Positions 41,705 through 51,829 of a stretch of 64,000 nucleotides of DNA are shown in pieces. Numbering within the stretch: position 1 is the first letter of the stretch; every line of letters begins with the position of its first letter. The notes under the pieces were generated by a model. It was not told the DNA's origin. It ran no database searches and worked only from the letters and a program-made list of their open reading frames with translations. The stretch comes from Polytrichum commune (Eukaryota > Streptophyta > Polytrichopsida > Polytrichales > Polytrichaceae): the NCBI GenBank assembly GCA_950295325.1, contig OX485806.1:1862001-1926000 (forward strand), read 5' to 3'. The translations under genes and the position numbers were made by a program.

Positions 41705-42075
41705 TAGGTACGCAAAAGTCAACATAATCAAATTCACAATATGGAGGTGCTCAGTGTTCAAAATATTGTTGGAGTTGATTCAGGCATCATCTGCAGATTT
41801 GCTAATTTTGTGCGTATGGACAAGTGTTCTCTTGTGATAGTATATCGCGCAGGTTCCTAAGTCAACATGGTACTTTGACCTACAAAACCGATATTCCTCA
41901 GGGTGCTCTCATTTGAGGGATCTCGAAGGCCGCCGGATGTACATGGAGAAGTTACTGAGGTCACGAACGCGCGTTCGTAAATGCATGTGGCGTTCTCGGA
42001 TTTCTGATTTCGTCGTCGGTTGTATGTGGACAGGCGCTGGTCCGAACAGCAGGGCCCTCCTGGACGACTAACGAG
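41636..42075 (-). pseudogene. Truncated copy of the 3' end of the ParB/methyltransferase-like gene
   Basis: The order of words here parallels 22110-22580: 'ggggtcgcac..ttt.acgaacg', 'gcaaaagtcaacataatc', 'cctacaaaac', 'ccggatgtacatgg', a palindrome at 41961-41982 (cf. 22456), 'gttctcggatttctgatttcgtcgtcgg' and 'ggcgctggtccgaacagcaggg.cctcct'. It therefore spans the equivalents of the downstream region, terminal exon 4, intron 3 and the end of exon 3. It stops near 42075, where the next gene's 5' region begins. It shows that this gene or element exists in more than one copy, and that the palindromes are copied with it. Confidence 0.7.
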
Positions 42076-42303
42076 TGTTCTCCTCTTTGTCCATGTATTG
42101 TTTACATTAGTGAACAACCTAGACGTATGCTTAAAACGTTTTTTTGGGACGCGCGTTCGTCTTTGTGCGTGAGGTTCTCCAATGGTGCACCAAAATTTGT
42201 TTGTCAATTTTGGGCCATTTATCTCCACATATATTCTATCCTCTCTTGTATGCATTGCGGTGGTGGTTGGGTTGATCATGTCCTGGTGGTTGGTCTAGGC
42301 TGT

Positions 42304-43780
42304 ATGGCGTTGCATGTGGGTGATAGTTCATTGGAGTTGTCGACGTATGCATCGTCATCCGATGCTGAATGTGAACTGTCTTCCCCGTCGGCAGATAGTA
42401 ATGGTGTGCCAAACGTGAGGGGGGTGTTTGTGGATACATCCTCCCATGAATCTTTGGAAGTCCACGAACAATCTCTGCATTCCGGAGATGACCACGATGA
42501 CATTCCGTTGTGTGCCGGTTTCGGGAGGGAGCAATGGGTTGGCCTTGATGTCGTTCTACTCAACGAGGTTGGTGTCCCGGTGGCAGATGGTATATGTAGA
42601 AACTCCAATCCCCGTGATTGTGTCGATGCCAACGCCCTAGGTCTCGATGATGTTGGCGTGTGCATCTTGAACTCTTTGCTTCCGGTAGAGTTCCCGGTGA
42701 CATGGAGATTTTCCTTGCGTCGATGGCCGCTTCGTCGAGTTCTACATGAGGAAGTGAGTTTGTGGGATCATGAGCGGCGGCATAAGCAAACACAATTAGC
42801 TTTGTTGGCCACAACACGTCCTCGCAAAGGCCTCCGTAGATATGATTCAAACCGTGTGCCTCGCGGAGATAAGGAACGTCGACGGGATCGGCTTTTGGGG
42901 GACGAATCTATCCGTCTAGTGTCCGGCAAGGATTGTTGCGCGAGGAAATGTTGCCAATTTTTCCCGCGGGAGAAAATTAGATCTCTGCGTCAAGAGATGT
43001 GGCTTGCGGATTTTCGTATGAGGTCGGCTAAGAAACTCGAGGTCCACAGAAATTTGCACCTTGATACCCATGGGCATAAGGTGGTGACACTTGAGAATGT
43101 TGATGTGTGTTGTACAGCGTGGTATACCATCCACGCCGTCTCCAAGGCTGACTTTTATAGGTTTCGAAAATATTCATCGTTGGGTCGCCGCTCTCGATTT
43201 CATGGCAACTCGGGCACAAAGAAACCTAGGGAGGCTACACTGCAAGCGTCCGCGACACTATCCACCATCATAGTGCCATTGGCCGATGCAATGCCCCACA
43301 AGACGAGGACATTGTCGTCAGGGGAGAAGGTTGTTCAAATGGTGTTGCCCACGGGCACAAAATGGAAGAACATCTTAACGGACATCAATGAAGTGGGTCG
43401 CATAGCGGGATGTGGGCCCATTTCTTTGTCCAAGTTGAGTGTGATTAAAAACCAGCAGTTTGCGGAATACATTCTGAAAAGACCCGGGGACAAGTTCGCT
43501 AGATGTACGACGTGTGAAAAATACAAAGGTCTTCGAGACGCCCACCCCATAGGCACTGAATCTCATTCCAGACACCGGAAAAAATATATTGAACATGTCA
43601 ACAATCAAGAGGCACACCGTCAAGATTACTATAAGAATCGTGCTCTATCCATAATGAGGCCCACAGAGGTTCTAACAGTCATCCATGATAAAATGGACCA
43701 CGCCAAGACCGCATGCCCTTGTTATGCACGCAAAATAAAGGCCACGGATGGTCTCTTCAAGTTGCCCGTAGCTGTCACAG
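42304..43780 (+). CDS. DUF7869-like family protein, exon 1
   Basis: The frame is open from 42127; the ATG at 42304 (MALHVGDSSLELS) is chosen because the preceding 59 codons read like leader sequence. The exon encodes an acidic N-terminus, a basic Arg-rich middle, and a Cys motif 'DCCARKCCQFFPREKIRSLR', which resembles the CxxxCxxxF segment commonly found N-terminal to the DUF7869 domain. A second Cys pair (CTTCEKYKGLRDA) may bind metal. Donor CACAG/GTTTGT at 43781, phase 1. Members are expanded in several plant, protist and invertebrate genomes and may derive from transposons; function is not established. No stops or frameshifts. Confidence 0.65.
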
Positions 43781-43913
43781 GTTTGTATGAAATCACAACT
43801 ACGTGTTTAAAGTCTATCCAATTTTCTTGGGTGTGTTTGGCAAATGTCCAACTCCATACATCCGTTTAGTGGTTATTTGATTATTTTGGTCACGCATCGT
43901 TTGTTTTTTCCAG

Positions 43914-45433
43914 GTATGATTGCCCACGGCCATGGGGACGTAAAGTATGCCCATTATGGTTTGGATTTTTACCCTGGGGATGCTAACCACACGGTGGGTT
44001 CATTTGCAAAACTGTTGCGCGATCTTGAGAAGCCACCGGTACATTCTTCCCGTGCACTTTTTGATGGTTGTGGAACCACATCCCTTTATGAGGCAGTGCT
44101 TTTGGGGAAGGAGGTTTGTATGTCGTCATTGCCAGAACCACCCGGAGAGCCCATTTGTGCAAAACCATTGCCTCCAACTCTCCACGTTCAACTTGATAAT
44201 TGTGCGAAGGACAACAAATGTCGATACGTATTTTGTTTTTGGTCATTGCTCGTGGCGAAAGGAATCTTCAAGGAGGTGTTTGTGTCTTTCTTGATGGTGG
44301 GACATACACACGACGACATTGATGCATCATTCGGACGGTGGAGCATGAAGTTGCATGAAGAAGATTTTCCAACCATACCTCTTCTTATGAAATCGTATAT
44401 GGATTTGGACCATATGCCAGTAATTCCGCACTTGATTGAGGAAGTACCAAATTTCAAGGCCTTCATCAAGCCATACATGTTGAAGGGAGGGGACCGTTTG
44501 GTGGGGCATACCAAAGCACAACAATTCCGATTTTATATGAGGGACGATGGTCTCCCGGCCATGCAATTCAAGCTTTTGTGCACATCTCCTAATTGGGGCC
44601 CGGATGATGGTATACTCGTATGGCGTCAAGACAATGATGGGAAATGTTTGGTCCCGGATGGGGAACCAAAGCCTTGCAAACCCGAACCCATGAGGAATGG
44701 GCCGGAAATCATCAAAGGCATATCCGGATTCATTGAATATTGGAAAGAGTTGTGCGAGGAGGACATCACAAGACGTGTTAGAGATACCCATGAACCGTTG
44801 ATCGCGTATTGGGATCGCATTCGCTCAGCCTTGATGACACTTGGTGGCGACACCCGTACGACTTTGACACAAGGATTTTGGCCACAAAGTCGTTTGACGG
44901 TTGTCGAGTCCGATACTATGTTTTTCAGCAATGGAGACGTTCGTGAAGAGTTCGCAATGGACGAGCATTACGTTGGCCCTGCCCGCAATCGACCGGCACC
45001 GTCGTTTCGTGTAGGTGTTGATTGCCATGAAGGGTATTTGGTCCTCGTACGAGCTGGGGATGAGGAGCATCCCAAGCCAATTTGGTTGGTAAAAGCATTG
45101 TCTTCACCCAATTTTGTTCGAACTAGCCCCAACTTTCGTCAAATTGAGGTGGAATATTGTCGTCCAAGCACTAAAGACCACAACGTGCTCCGCACTTATT
45201 TAGGTTGGGACACCAAAAAGAATTTTAAGTGGACAGTGGACTCAACGTACACACCGGTTTGGATAAACACGGATACTATACTTTGTGCTTGGAAGCCGCG
45301 CAAAGGTTCCAACACAGAAGCAATGACCATCCCCCAAAAACATATAGATTTTGCCAAAGACAACTTGGCACGTATTGCAGCTGCGGAAAATGACGCCGAG
45401 AATGGATATGAAGCGGAAGATGGAGATGGGTAA
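43914..45433 (+). CDS. DUF7869-like family protein, exon 2
   Basis: Acceptor TTTTTTCCAG/GTATGA at 43914; the 133-bp intron (43781-43913) is phase 1 and joins as VAVT-G-MIAHGHG. The exon carries the family's two strongest motifs: 'LHVQLDNCAKDNKCRYVFCF' and 'VSFLMVGHTHDDIDASFGRW'. The conserved Asp/Asn and His/Asp residues look like a metal-dependent nuclease or transposase-type core, an inference only. The C-terminus ends in an acidic tail (AAAENDAENGYEAEDGDG) and TAA at 45431. The full-length, uninterrupted frame suggests a functional gene or a recently active element protein. Confidence 0.7.
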
Positions 45434-45844
45434 ACATAACATAGGTGAAAGTTAACGGCGGGAAAAAACATTAGTACTTAGTAGTCTTGGTTTTTAATAG
45501 ACTTAGTAAACTTGTCACACTCCATTGTGGTATACGTTTGGGATGTGCCATCCAAAACCATAAGAACCTTACTTATGGGATGCGCACCCCAAACTCTATA
45601 ATGACATAAACCATTTGTTTTTTATATTCGCTTGTTATTTTCCACATGGAGTTCACGTTTTCATTATAATTGCAATTTTCTATTTTTAGTATTAGGAATA
45701 TTCTTTACGTGCGAATTTTTAAATTGTCATGTTCTTGATGTTCCCAACATTCCATATGCCCACAATATTGGCATCCCAAACTATGGGCATATTTTATTTT
45801 GAGACTTTCAAAAGTCTCCGATTAACGAATATAGTGTTATTTTC

Positions 45845-46120
45845 AAAAAAAATAAAATGATATAGTACCCGTCCACCCTTGTTTCGGATCCGAGACAACA
45901 AATTTAACGCACAAAATTGGAGTGAGTCCCTTAACGAATTGAGAAATAAAGCATTTTCGAAAAAAAACTACAACCAAACAATGAGGACAAGAGCATTTTC
46001 AAAAAACAAAAAAATGAAATAGTACCCGTCCACCCTTGTCTCGGATCCGAGACAACCCATTTAATGCACAATCCTAGAGGAAAACTGACGGGTTTCTCTG
46101 ATGTACATGAAGCCCTGCTA
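45845..46120. repeat. Two units of the GGATCC-palindrome repeat
   Basis: Units start at about 45845 and 45985 and match 17205-17495 closely, including 'gtacccgtccacccttgt', the palindrome and the tail 'gggtttctctgatgtacatg'. One palindrome is TGTTTCGGATCCGAGACA, the other a perfect TTGTCTCGGATCCGAGACAA. Confidence 0.9.
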
Positions 46121-46814
46121 CTTGACAATTATCTTTCAACACTCTGGTATCATTTTCTGCTGAAGCTGGAGAGCGATCTTTGACATGTCAAATGACCTAA
46201 GCCAAAAGAATCAACTCTTCAGGAAATGATTTTTCATAATCTGATTTAGAATTGACCTATATCTAATTTAGAATAACCTCATTTTTTGCTTGATTTGGTA
46301 CCTTGAATGTTTGGGGGTAAAACATTTACCAGAATCTAATCTCAAGCAAGCCATGCGTTTAAGCACCAGGATGACAATTATATCTCTCTCTAAGTTTGAG
46401 ATTAATCTCCAACAATTTCATTTGACCACCAAACTTCATTTTAATGGTGAATTTAAGAAACTGATTCAAGGCATTTGAGTTGAGTATACAAGTGGAGAGG
46501 AAGACAATACCCCGACAATGCAGTGAACTTATCAACAACTTGTGCACGCTAATTGCAAGTTTTCACAAAACATGCAATGTTTTTTTCCAATTCAAAACAC
46601 AATGTGAAGTTGCAATTTGACCCCACATAGAGACACCAAACCCTAAGCTCCATCCCCTTCAACTCTGCAGTGCAGATTACGTTTCTCTTGTGCTGACAGA
46701 TAAAAAACACACACATATTATTATTTCTTTTTAAGCAGCTCCGGGAGCACTCTGGACTTCAAGCTCCAAGTCAGGGCTTGGGATGAAATATGGCCATGGA
46801 TGAACCCCGATTTA
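46121..46814. other. Spacer without recognised gene
   Basis: AT-rich sequence. Short frames such as 46290-46478 show no known motif. Confidence 0.5.
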
Positions 46815-46836
46815 GTTGTCTCGGATCCGAGACAAC
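46815..46836. repeat. Perfect 22-bp GGATCC-centred palindrome
   Basis: Each arm is GTTGTCTCGGA and its complement. It lies 11 bp before the 26S rRNA fragment; a half arm 'ccgagacaa' at 46841 abuts the rRNA sequence directly. Confidence 0.95.
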
Positions 46837-46847
46837 CATTCCGAGAC

Positions 46848-46914
46848 AAGCATATCACTAAGTGGAGGAGAAGAAACTAACCAGGATTTCCCTAGTAACG
46901 GCGAGCGAACCGGA
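46848..46914 (+). rRNA. 26S rRNA 5' fragment (pseudogene)
   Basis: About 65 bp correspond to the start of eukaryotic 26S/28S rRNA: AAGCATATCA-TAAG, GAAACTAACCAGGATT and CCCTAGTAACGGCGAGCG. Small differences (cactaagtgg for caataagcgg) show divergence. No 5.8S or ITS precedes it and the sequence turns non-ribosomal within about 40 bp, so it is a displaced fragment. Confidence 0.9.
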
Positions 46915-47044
46915 AAGTGCCCATGCAATGGGAGAACTCTAGTTTAGATTGAGTTATCTATGCATTACTAAAATCAAAAGCCCACACCCTAGACATAACG
47001 TTACCTTGTTTTAGGTATTTTATTAGTTGCGAAACCTGTCGAAG

Positions 47045-47077
47045 AGGGTTTAGGGTTTAGGGTTTAGGGTTTAGGGT
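47045..47077 (+). repeat. Interstitial TTTAGGG telomere-type repeat
   Basis: Four and a half perfect units of GGGTTTA (plant type) are embedded in unrelated sequence between the two rRNA fragments. Confidence 0.95.
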
Positions 47078-48237
47078 TGATTTAATAGCAAGACATACGG
47101 CCTGCCATGTGGAAACTATCTGTAGCACATTTCAAATGCATAAGCACTCTTTCTGGAGCTGCCACTCAGGCTTTCATAATGATTATTAGCATTTTTGAGA
47201 CTGCAGTAAGCTCTAAGAACTCGCATAAATTTCGTTAGTGTCACCAATGGCGCAATCTCCGCCTTCAAGTTTTGCAGTGGCTAGACTAGAGGAATTTCTT
47301 GCGGTTTCAAGATTCACATAGTTTGGAGTGACACATTAAGTTCTTTTTGACCGCATGTACTTAATCCATATACAACTAAATTCCTCTCTTGAAAGATTGC
47401 CAGGGAATTGATTCACATAAATAGAAATGGACATTACAAGTAAATTATGAGACTCTGGAGATGTTCTTGTACTTGGATGAGGCAGCTTGTCACTACATTG
47501 AGCTATAACTATGTAAAGTTGTATATATCAAAGAGCTAACCGTGAAGCTCAGAACAGATTGAAGAAAATTTGGGTATTTTATCCGATTCTAACCTATACG
47601 AGTTCATCAAGGCAATAGATATTGAAGTTACCACCAAAATTCAAGGCAACTGGTACACCTTCAAAAACACAGTACACTATTTATGGTTTTTAGTGTCACT
47701 TACTATTTAGAGTTACACAGTGCTGTAAAAAAATTACTGTTAGCGTAAGTTTTTACCAAGTTAAAAATGTTTTTTGAAAAAAAAAAAAAACCATTTTCTA
47801 AAATGTCCAACCAACCAATTCGACCTTTGTCAGTGAAAGAATGAAGATGTGAAAGAATGTTTGTAGCCTTGCGTAACTCCAAATAGTAACTGATAGCAAA
47901 TACCACAAATGGTGCAGCTGGGTAACATCTATTCCAACGAACACAGGGAACTTCTGGAAATTTATCGCCACATGTAGAAACATGTCGTAATAAATTGCCA
48001 AAGCTTCAGCACAATGACGGAGGGATTCTAAACATATAAGTAGTGAACTAAGAATTTAGCTCTGTGATAGTTGGAACATTAAATTGTCGATCAGCGGAGT
48101 ACTGCTCAGTGCAATAGAATTTCAAGATGCAATTTCCTCTTACCTGGATAATTAAGAGCTGTCAATGCCTCATGACACTCAGCTTCACCCTCAGCATCTA
48201 ATACATCCTCAGCCTCTTCTTCACCGGAACAATGAGA
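47078..48237. other. Spacer without recognised gene
   Basis: AT-rich sequence. Short frames on either strand lack motifs. Confidence 0.5.
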
Positions 48238-48514
48238 ATACCTGTTGGGACCCGAAAGCCTTGTCTCGGATCCGAGACAAGGCTTCATTGAGGCGCAAGG
48301 AACCTGACAGGTGGGATCCCCCGGTAACAAAGGGGAGCACCATCGACCGACCCTGATCTTCTGTGAAAGGTTTGAGTGTGAGCATACCTGTTGGGACCCG
48401 ACAGATGGTGAACTATGCCTGAGCAGGGCGAAGCCAGAGGAAACTCTGGTGGAGGCTCGTAGCGATACTGACGTGCAAATTGTTCGTCAGACTTGGGTAT
48501 AGGGGCGAAAGACT

Positions 48515-48545
<31 letters not shown>
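48238..48545 (+). rRNA. 26S rRNA internal fragment (pseudogene) split by a palindrome
   Basis: 48320-48545 matches the conserved internal 26S segment, including 'gaccctgatcttctgtgaa', 'agatggtgaactatgcctga', 'gccagaggaaactctggtgg', 'gatactgacgtgcaaat' and 'taatcgaaccatctagtagc'. The words 'cctgttgggacccga' occur twice (48241 and 48387), once before a perfect 30-bp palindrome (48256-48285) and once in the normal position, so the region was rearranged. Sequence before 48320 ('gatcccccggtaacaaagg') may also be rRNA-derived. Confidence 0.85.
48256..48285. repeat. Perfect 30-bp palindrome in rRNA-derived sequence
   Basis: Each half is AAGCCTTGTCTCGGA and its complement. The core matches the GGATCC palindrome family, but the arms extend five further bases into flanking sequence (AAGCC / GGCTT). 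Confidence 0.95.
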
Positions 48546-48962
48546 GCGGGTCTTCACAGCAAAGGCAGTGCGGCCGTGATGTGCTCGTTGCCGTCTGAAG
48601 CATGAGAAGGATACGCATAAGGAGGTCTGTCAGAGTGTATATTATGGTGGCTGCAGGGAGCCGAACCATCTCCTTAGGAGCCATTCCTCACCCAAAAGAT
48701 ACAATGATATTTTGTGGCGAGGCCGTATTGTGTACTTTGTTGTATTGGATAGGATATTGTTGTATTTTGAGTAATAGATTTGTTTTTGTGAGGTGTTGGG
48801 GGGGTTTTTTTTGTGAATTTTTAATGTTATAGTATTCATGAATACTATAGGTAGGGTTTTATTTTTAGTATATATTAATAATTTAATTATGTTTTTTGTT
48901 TTTAGTATATAAATATACTATAAGTAATTTATAATTGTACGCCACCGGGATGTTTGTCGAAA
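48546..48962. other. AT-rich spacer
   Basis: No gene is seen. A short inverted repeat 'gtatatt..ta/tagtatata' lies near 48865-48910. Confidence 0.5.
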
Positions 48963-50581
48963 TTAGTTTGTCAAGTCCATATTGTTCTCAATTTCCGATA
49001 TGTCCGGATGAGCCGCTTCGATAGCATCCAAGGTAATCTTCATTTGCCTTTGAAGGAGTTGTATTTGGAGCTTGGAATTCTTGTTTGACTCCGCTTGCAC
49101 ATGGTCGGCATAAACCTTTGCCTCTTGCACAATCTCACCTTTAAGGTCCACCATTTCCTTTCGTATTTCATCCGTCCCCTTTTTTACCGCTGCTTCTACC
49201 ATCTTGTTGAGATCTTTGTTGGTGATGTTTTGGTGCGGTCCATTCTCCAGAGCTTGGATGGTGTTTGCAAGTGCGGTGTTCACGTCTGAAAATCCAAGTC
49301 TAACTAGCTCTTCTTTACTAGGTGCATTTATCCCGTCTAAACTTTTTGGATGGGGGGTAAATTCAACATATTTACCAAATATTTTTTCATTTTTGTAACA
49401 AATTTCTTGTAGACAAACGAGTTGAGGCATTGGACATTGCATGAGCCCGTATGCTTTCCGTTCTCAAGTCTAAAGTAAAAACCGAGAACATTTAGTTCTC
49501 CCATGCATTTTCGGATTCTTTCTTCGATTTGCATGGTTGTTTTTACCTTATTGAGGTTACGGACAATTAGAATGAGTGCATTCTTTCGGGCTTTATCATC
49601 TTCTGAGAGTTTTTCGTTACTTACAAAGTTTACATCTACTATTTCATTGAAAAACGAAAGTTTGAGTGTTTTAATTCTTTTGGCTTCCTCTGGAGAGGGT
49701 GCTTTAATCCAAGCAAACTCTGCATCCGCCGATTTTTGCACATTCGTTATTTCAAAGTCAAGGCCTCGTCGAAATCCATCCCCAACTATTTCTACAAATA
49801 AATCATACCATTCTTTACCCTTGATTGACGGGGTTGTGACTTTGACGGAGAGCATGGATGCAATTGCAATGGTATCAAAGGATTTACACACTTTGCCTAT
49901 AGCATGTGTAAATTGGCCAAGCTTGAGGATGAAAGGTCTCAATCCACAAAGAAGGCCATATCCATCCATTTCAGGGTTTTTAAGGTGGAGTTTAATAATT
50001 CCACTCCATCTTTTGGTCCCATGAAAACAAAGGACAGCTATGGGCTCTCCTAGGACTTCCCCGACCTCTATCCTCATTGTTTTTAGTCTATCCTTTGTTA
50101 AGTTGAGTATCACATCTCTATCCAATTCTATTCTTTCAATTTCAAAATGGATAGATATGTGATAGTCCAAAGCAAATCCATGGTCACCCACTTCCACATC
50201 TGAAAGAATCTGGGTGAGATTGTAGTGCATTCCCTCCTTACCATCCGTTCGTATAGAAGGCCACTCTTCTTGGGCAACGAACGGAAAGGAGGGAGATGAC
50301 TCCACCATTTCATGTGCTTCAGACTCACACATACCTTTTTTGACTAACTCAGTGAAAGAAGGTGTTTGAATGAGAGGCATGTTGGCAAATCTTGCAATTG
50401 TGTTCATAGCTTGAAAACCAAGCCAATAGGGGGGGCGTGTTCTCTCAGTGGGTGCTATTCCTTTAACCTTTTTTTGACTTGACAATACCACAGCAAGCAC
50501 TGGACGTTTTCCACTTGTAGAATCTATATTTTCATTTTCAAACAACTTACGGGATGATGAGGTTGGAGTGATGGTTGCCAT
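48963..50581 (-). pseudogene. ORF1-like protein of a LINE-like family, copy 1
   Basis: The frame from ATG at 50581 (MATITPTSSSRKLF) runs about 415 residues. A frameshift in the T-rich stretch at about 49375-49395 then moves the C-terminal part (IFGKYVEFTPHP..., ending at 48963) into another frame. Several stretches match copy 2 at 55152-57544: TKRWSGIIKLHL, NVQCLN and IFGxxxxFxPH. The C-terminal region is a coiled coil (VEAAVKKGTDEIRKEMVDLKG). This domain is not one I can name; association with the 2A-bearing ORF2 start in copy 2 suggests a retrotransposon ORF1. An upstream extension of the frame to 51163 begins with a hydrophobic, signal-like segment but has no counterpart in copy 2. Confidence 0.55.
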
Positions 50582-51829
50582 TCTGATATAAGCAAAGCAA
50601 ACAAACGTTTTGTACTTTAGTTTTGAATGAGGTATACTTCTTATTTTCTTTCCTCTAATTCCTTTCCACAAATTAAGTTGTGGGCCTCCTAGGAATTGAG
50701 AGTGAAAGAAGAAGTGATTTGCATGTTCTAACATCATATGTGTACTAATATGAGTACAACTTGCATTCATCCTATGATAACACCTTTTCCTATTCATATG
50801 AATCTTCATATTAGTATTTGCAAATTGGTTGTAAGTGCTCTTATGTAGATTATGATTTGTCACAACTCTAACATTCCATACATCTTCTAAGCATTTGAGG
50901 CAAGTATAACTAAAAGCACAAGCATCTACCATTACTACCACGGATCCATTATTTCTAATGGACCATTCATTTATGATATGAACATTAAGGTTGTTATACC
51001 ATACCTTTGGATTTATGACATTCTTATATGTGTTTTTAAAGCAAGAGTTTGTAAGGCATTCCCATGTGGTGTGAGAGTTGACACTATGAGAGTATATCCA
51101 GTATGGTGTGGCTAGTACTAGCCACATAATGATAACAAGGTAGGTTGCATATGCAACCTTCATTTTGCTTACTATCCTAACAAACCTATCAATGCTATGA
51201 TGTGTCTAAGACTATGTGTGTGCCTATGTGCAAATAATGAGAAAACAAATTCACGTGTAAACTTACCAAGCGGATGAAGGGCAGCAAAACGACAGTCAGC
51301 AACAGCTCCAGCAGCAACACTTCGCCTTCAATCTCCTTCAACAGAGTCAGTCGGTGTGATGGGCTCTCAGAAATGCTCCTCGGCTCTGCTACTCCTAGTT
51401 TTGGTAGTGCCTCAGGGTTGACTCCAGCAGCTTCTAGTTTCGGTGTTGCTTCCTCTCGCCCTGCTTGGTAGCTTGTTTAGTGTGGCTGCTCCACTCGGTT
51501 GTCTTCCAGCTGCTTAGCTTCGTTGCTCCGTAGCCTCAGCTTCACTTCTTCACGGCCTTAGCTTCACTGCTCTGCAGCCTCAGCTTTAAAAATTTCCACC
51601 TTTCGCAGCAGAGTTCGCAGCCTCAGCTTTAAAACTCTTCACCTTTCGCAGGAGAGTTCCGCAAATATACTGAGTCTGCAGCCTCCTGAGTTCTCGATTT
51701 TGTCGAGACAGCAACAGATCTTCAGATCTATAGTCCTCTTGCCTTCTCAGTGGTCAACTACGCAGTGTGTCTAAGCCTCTCTATCATTTTTGAGTTATCA
51801 ATAGTCTTTCTGATCTCCTACACATCTTC

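Noticed and set aside
50582-51163. Signal-peptide-bearing N-terminal extension of the ORF1-like copy 1
   Set aside because: No counterpart in copy 2, and the ATG at 50581 gives a typical start; the extension may be an open 5' UTR.
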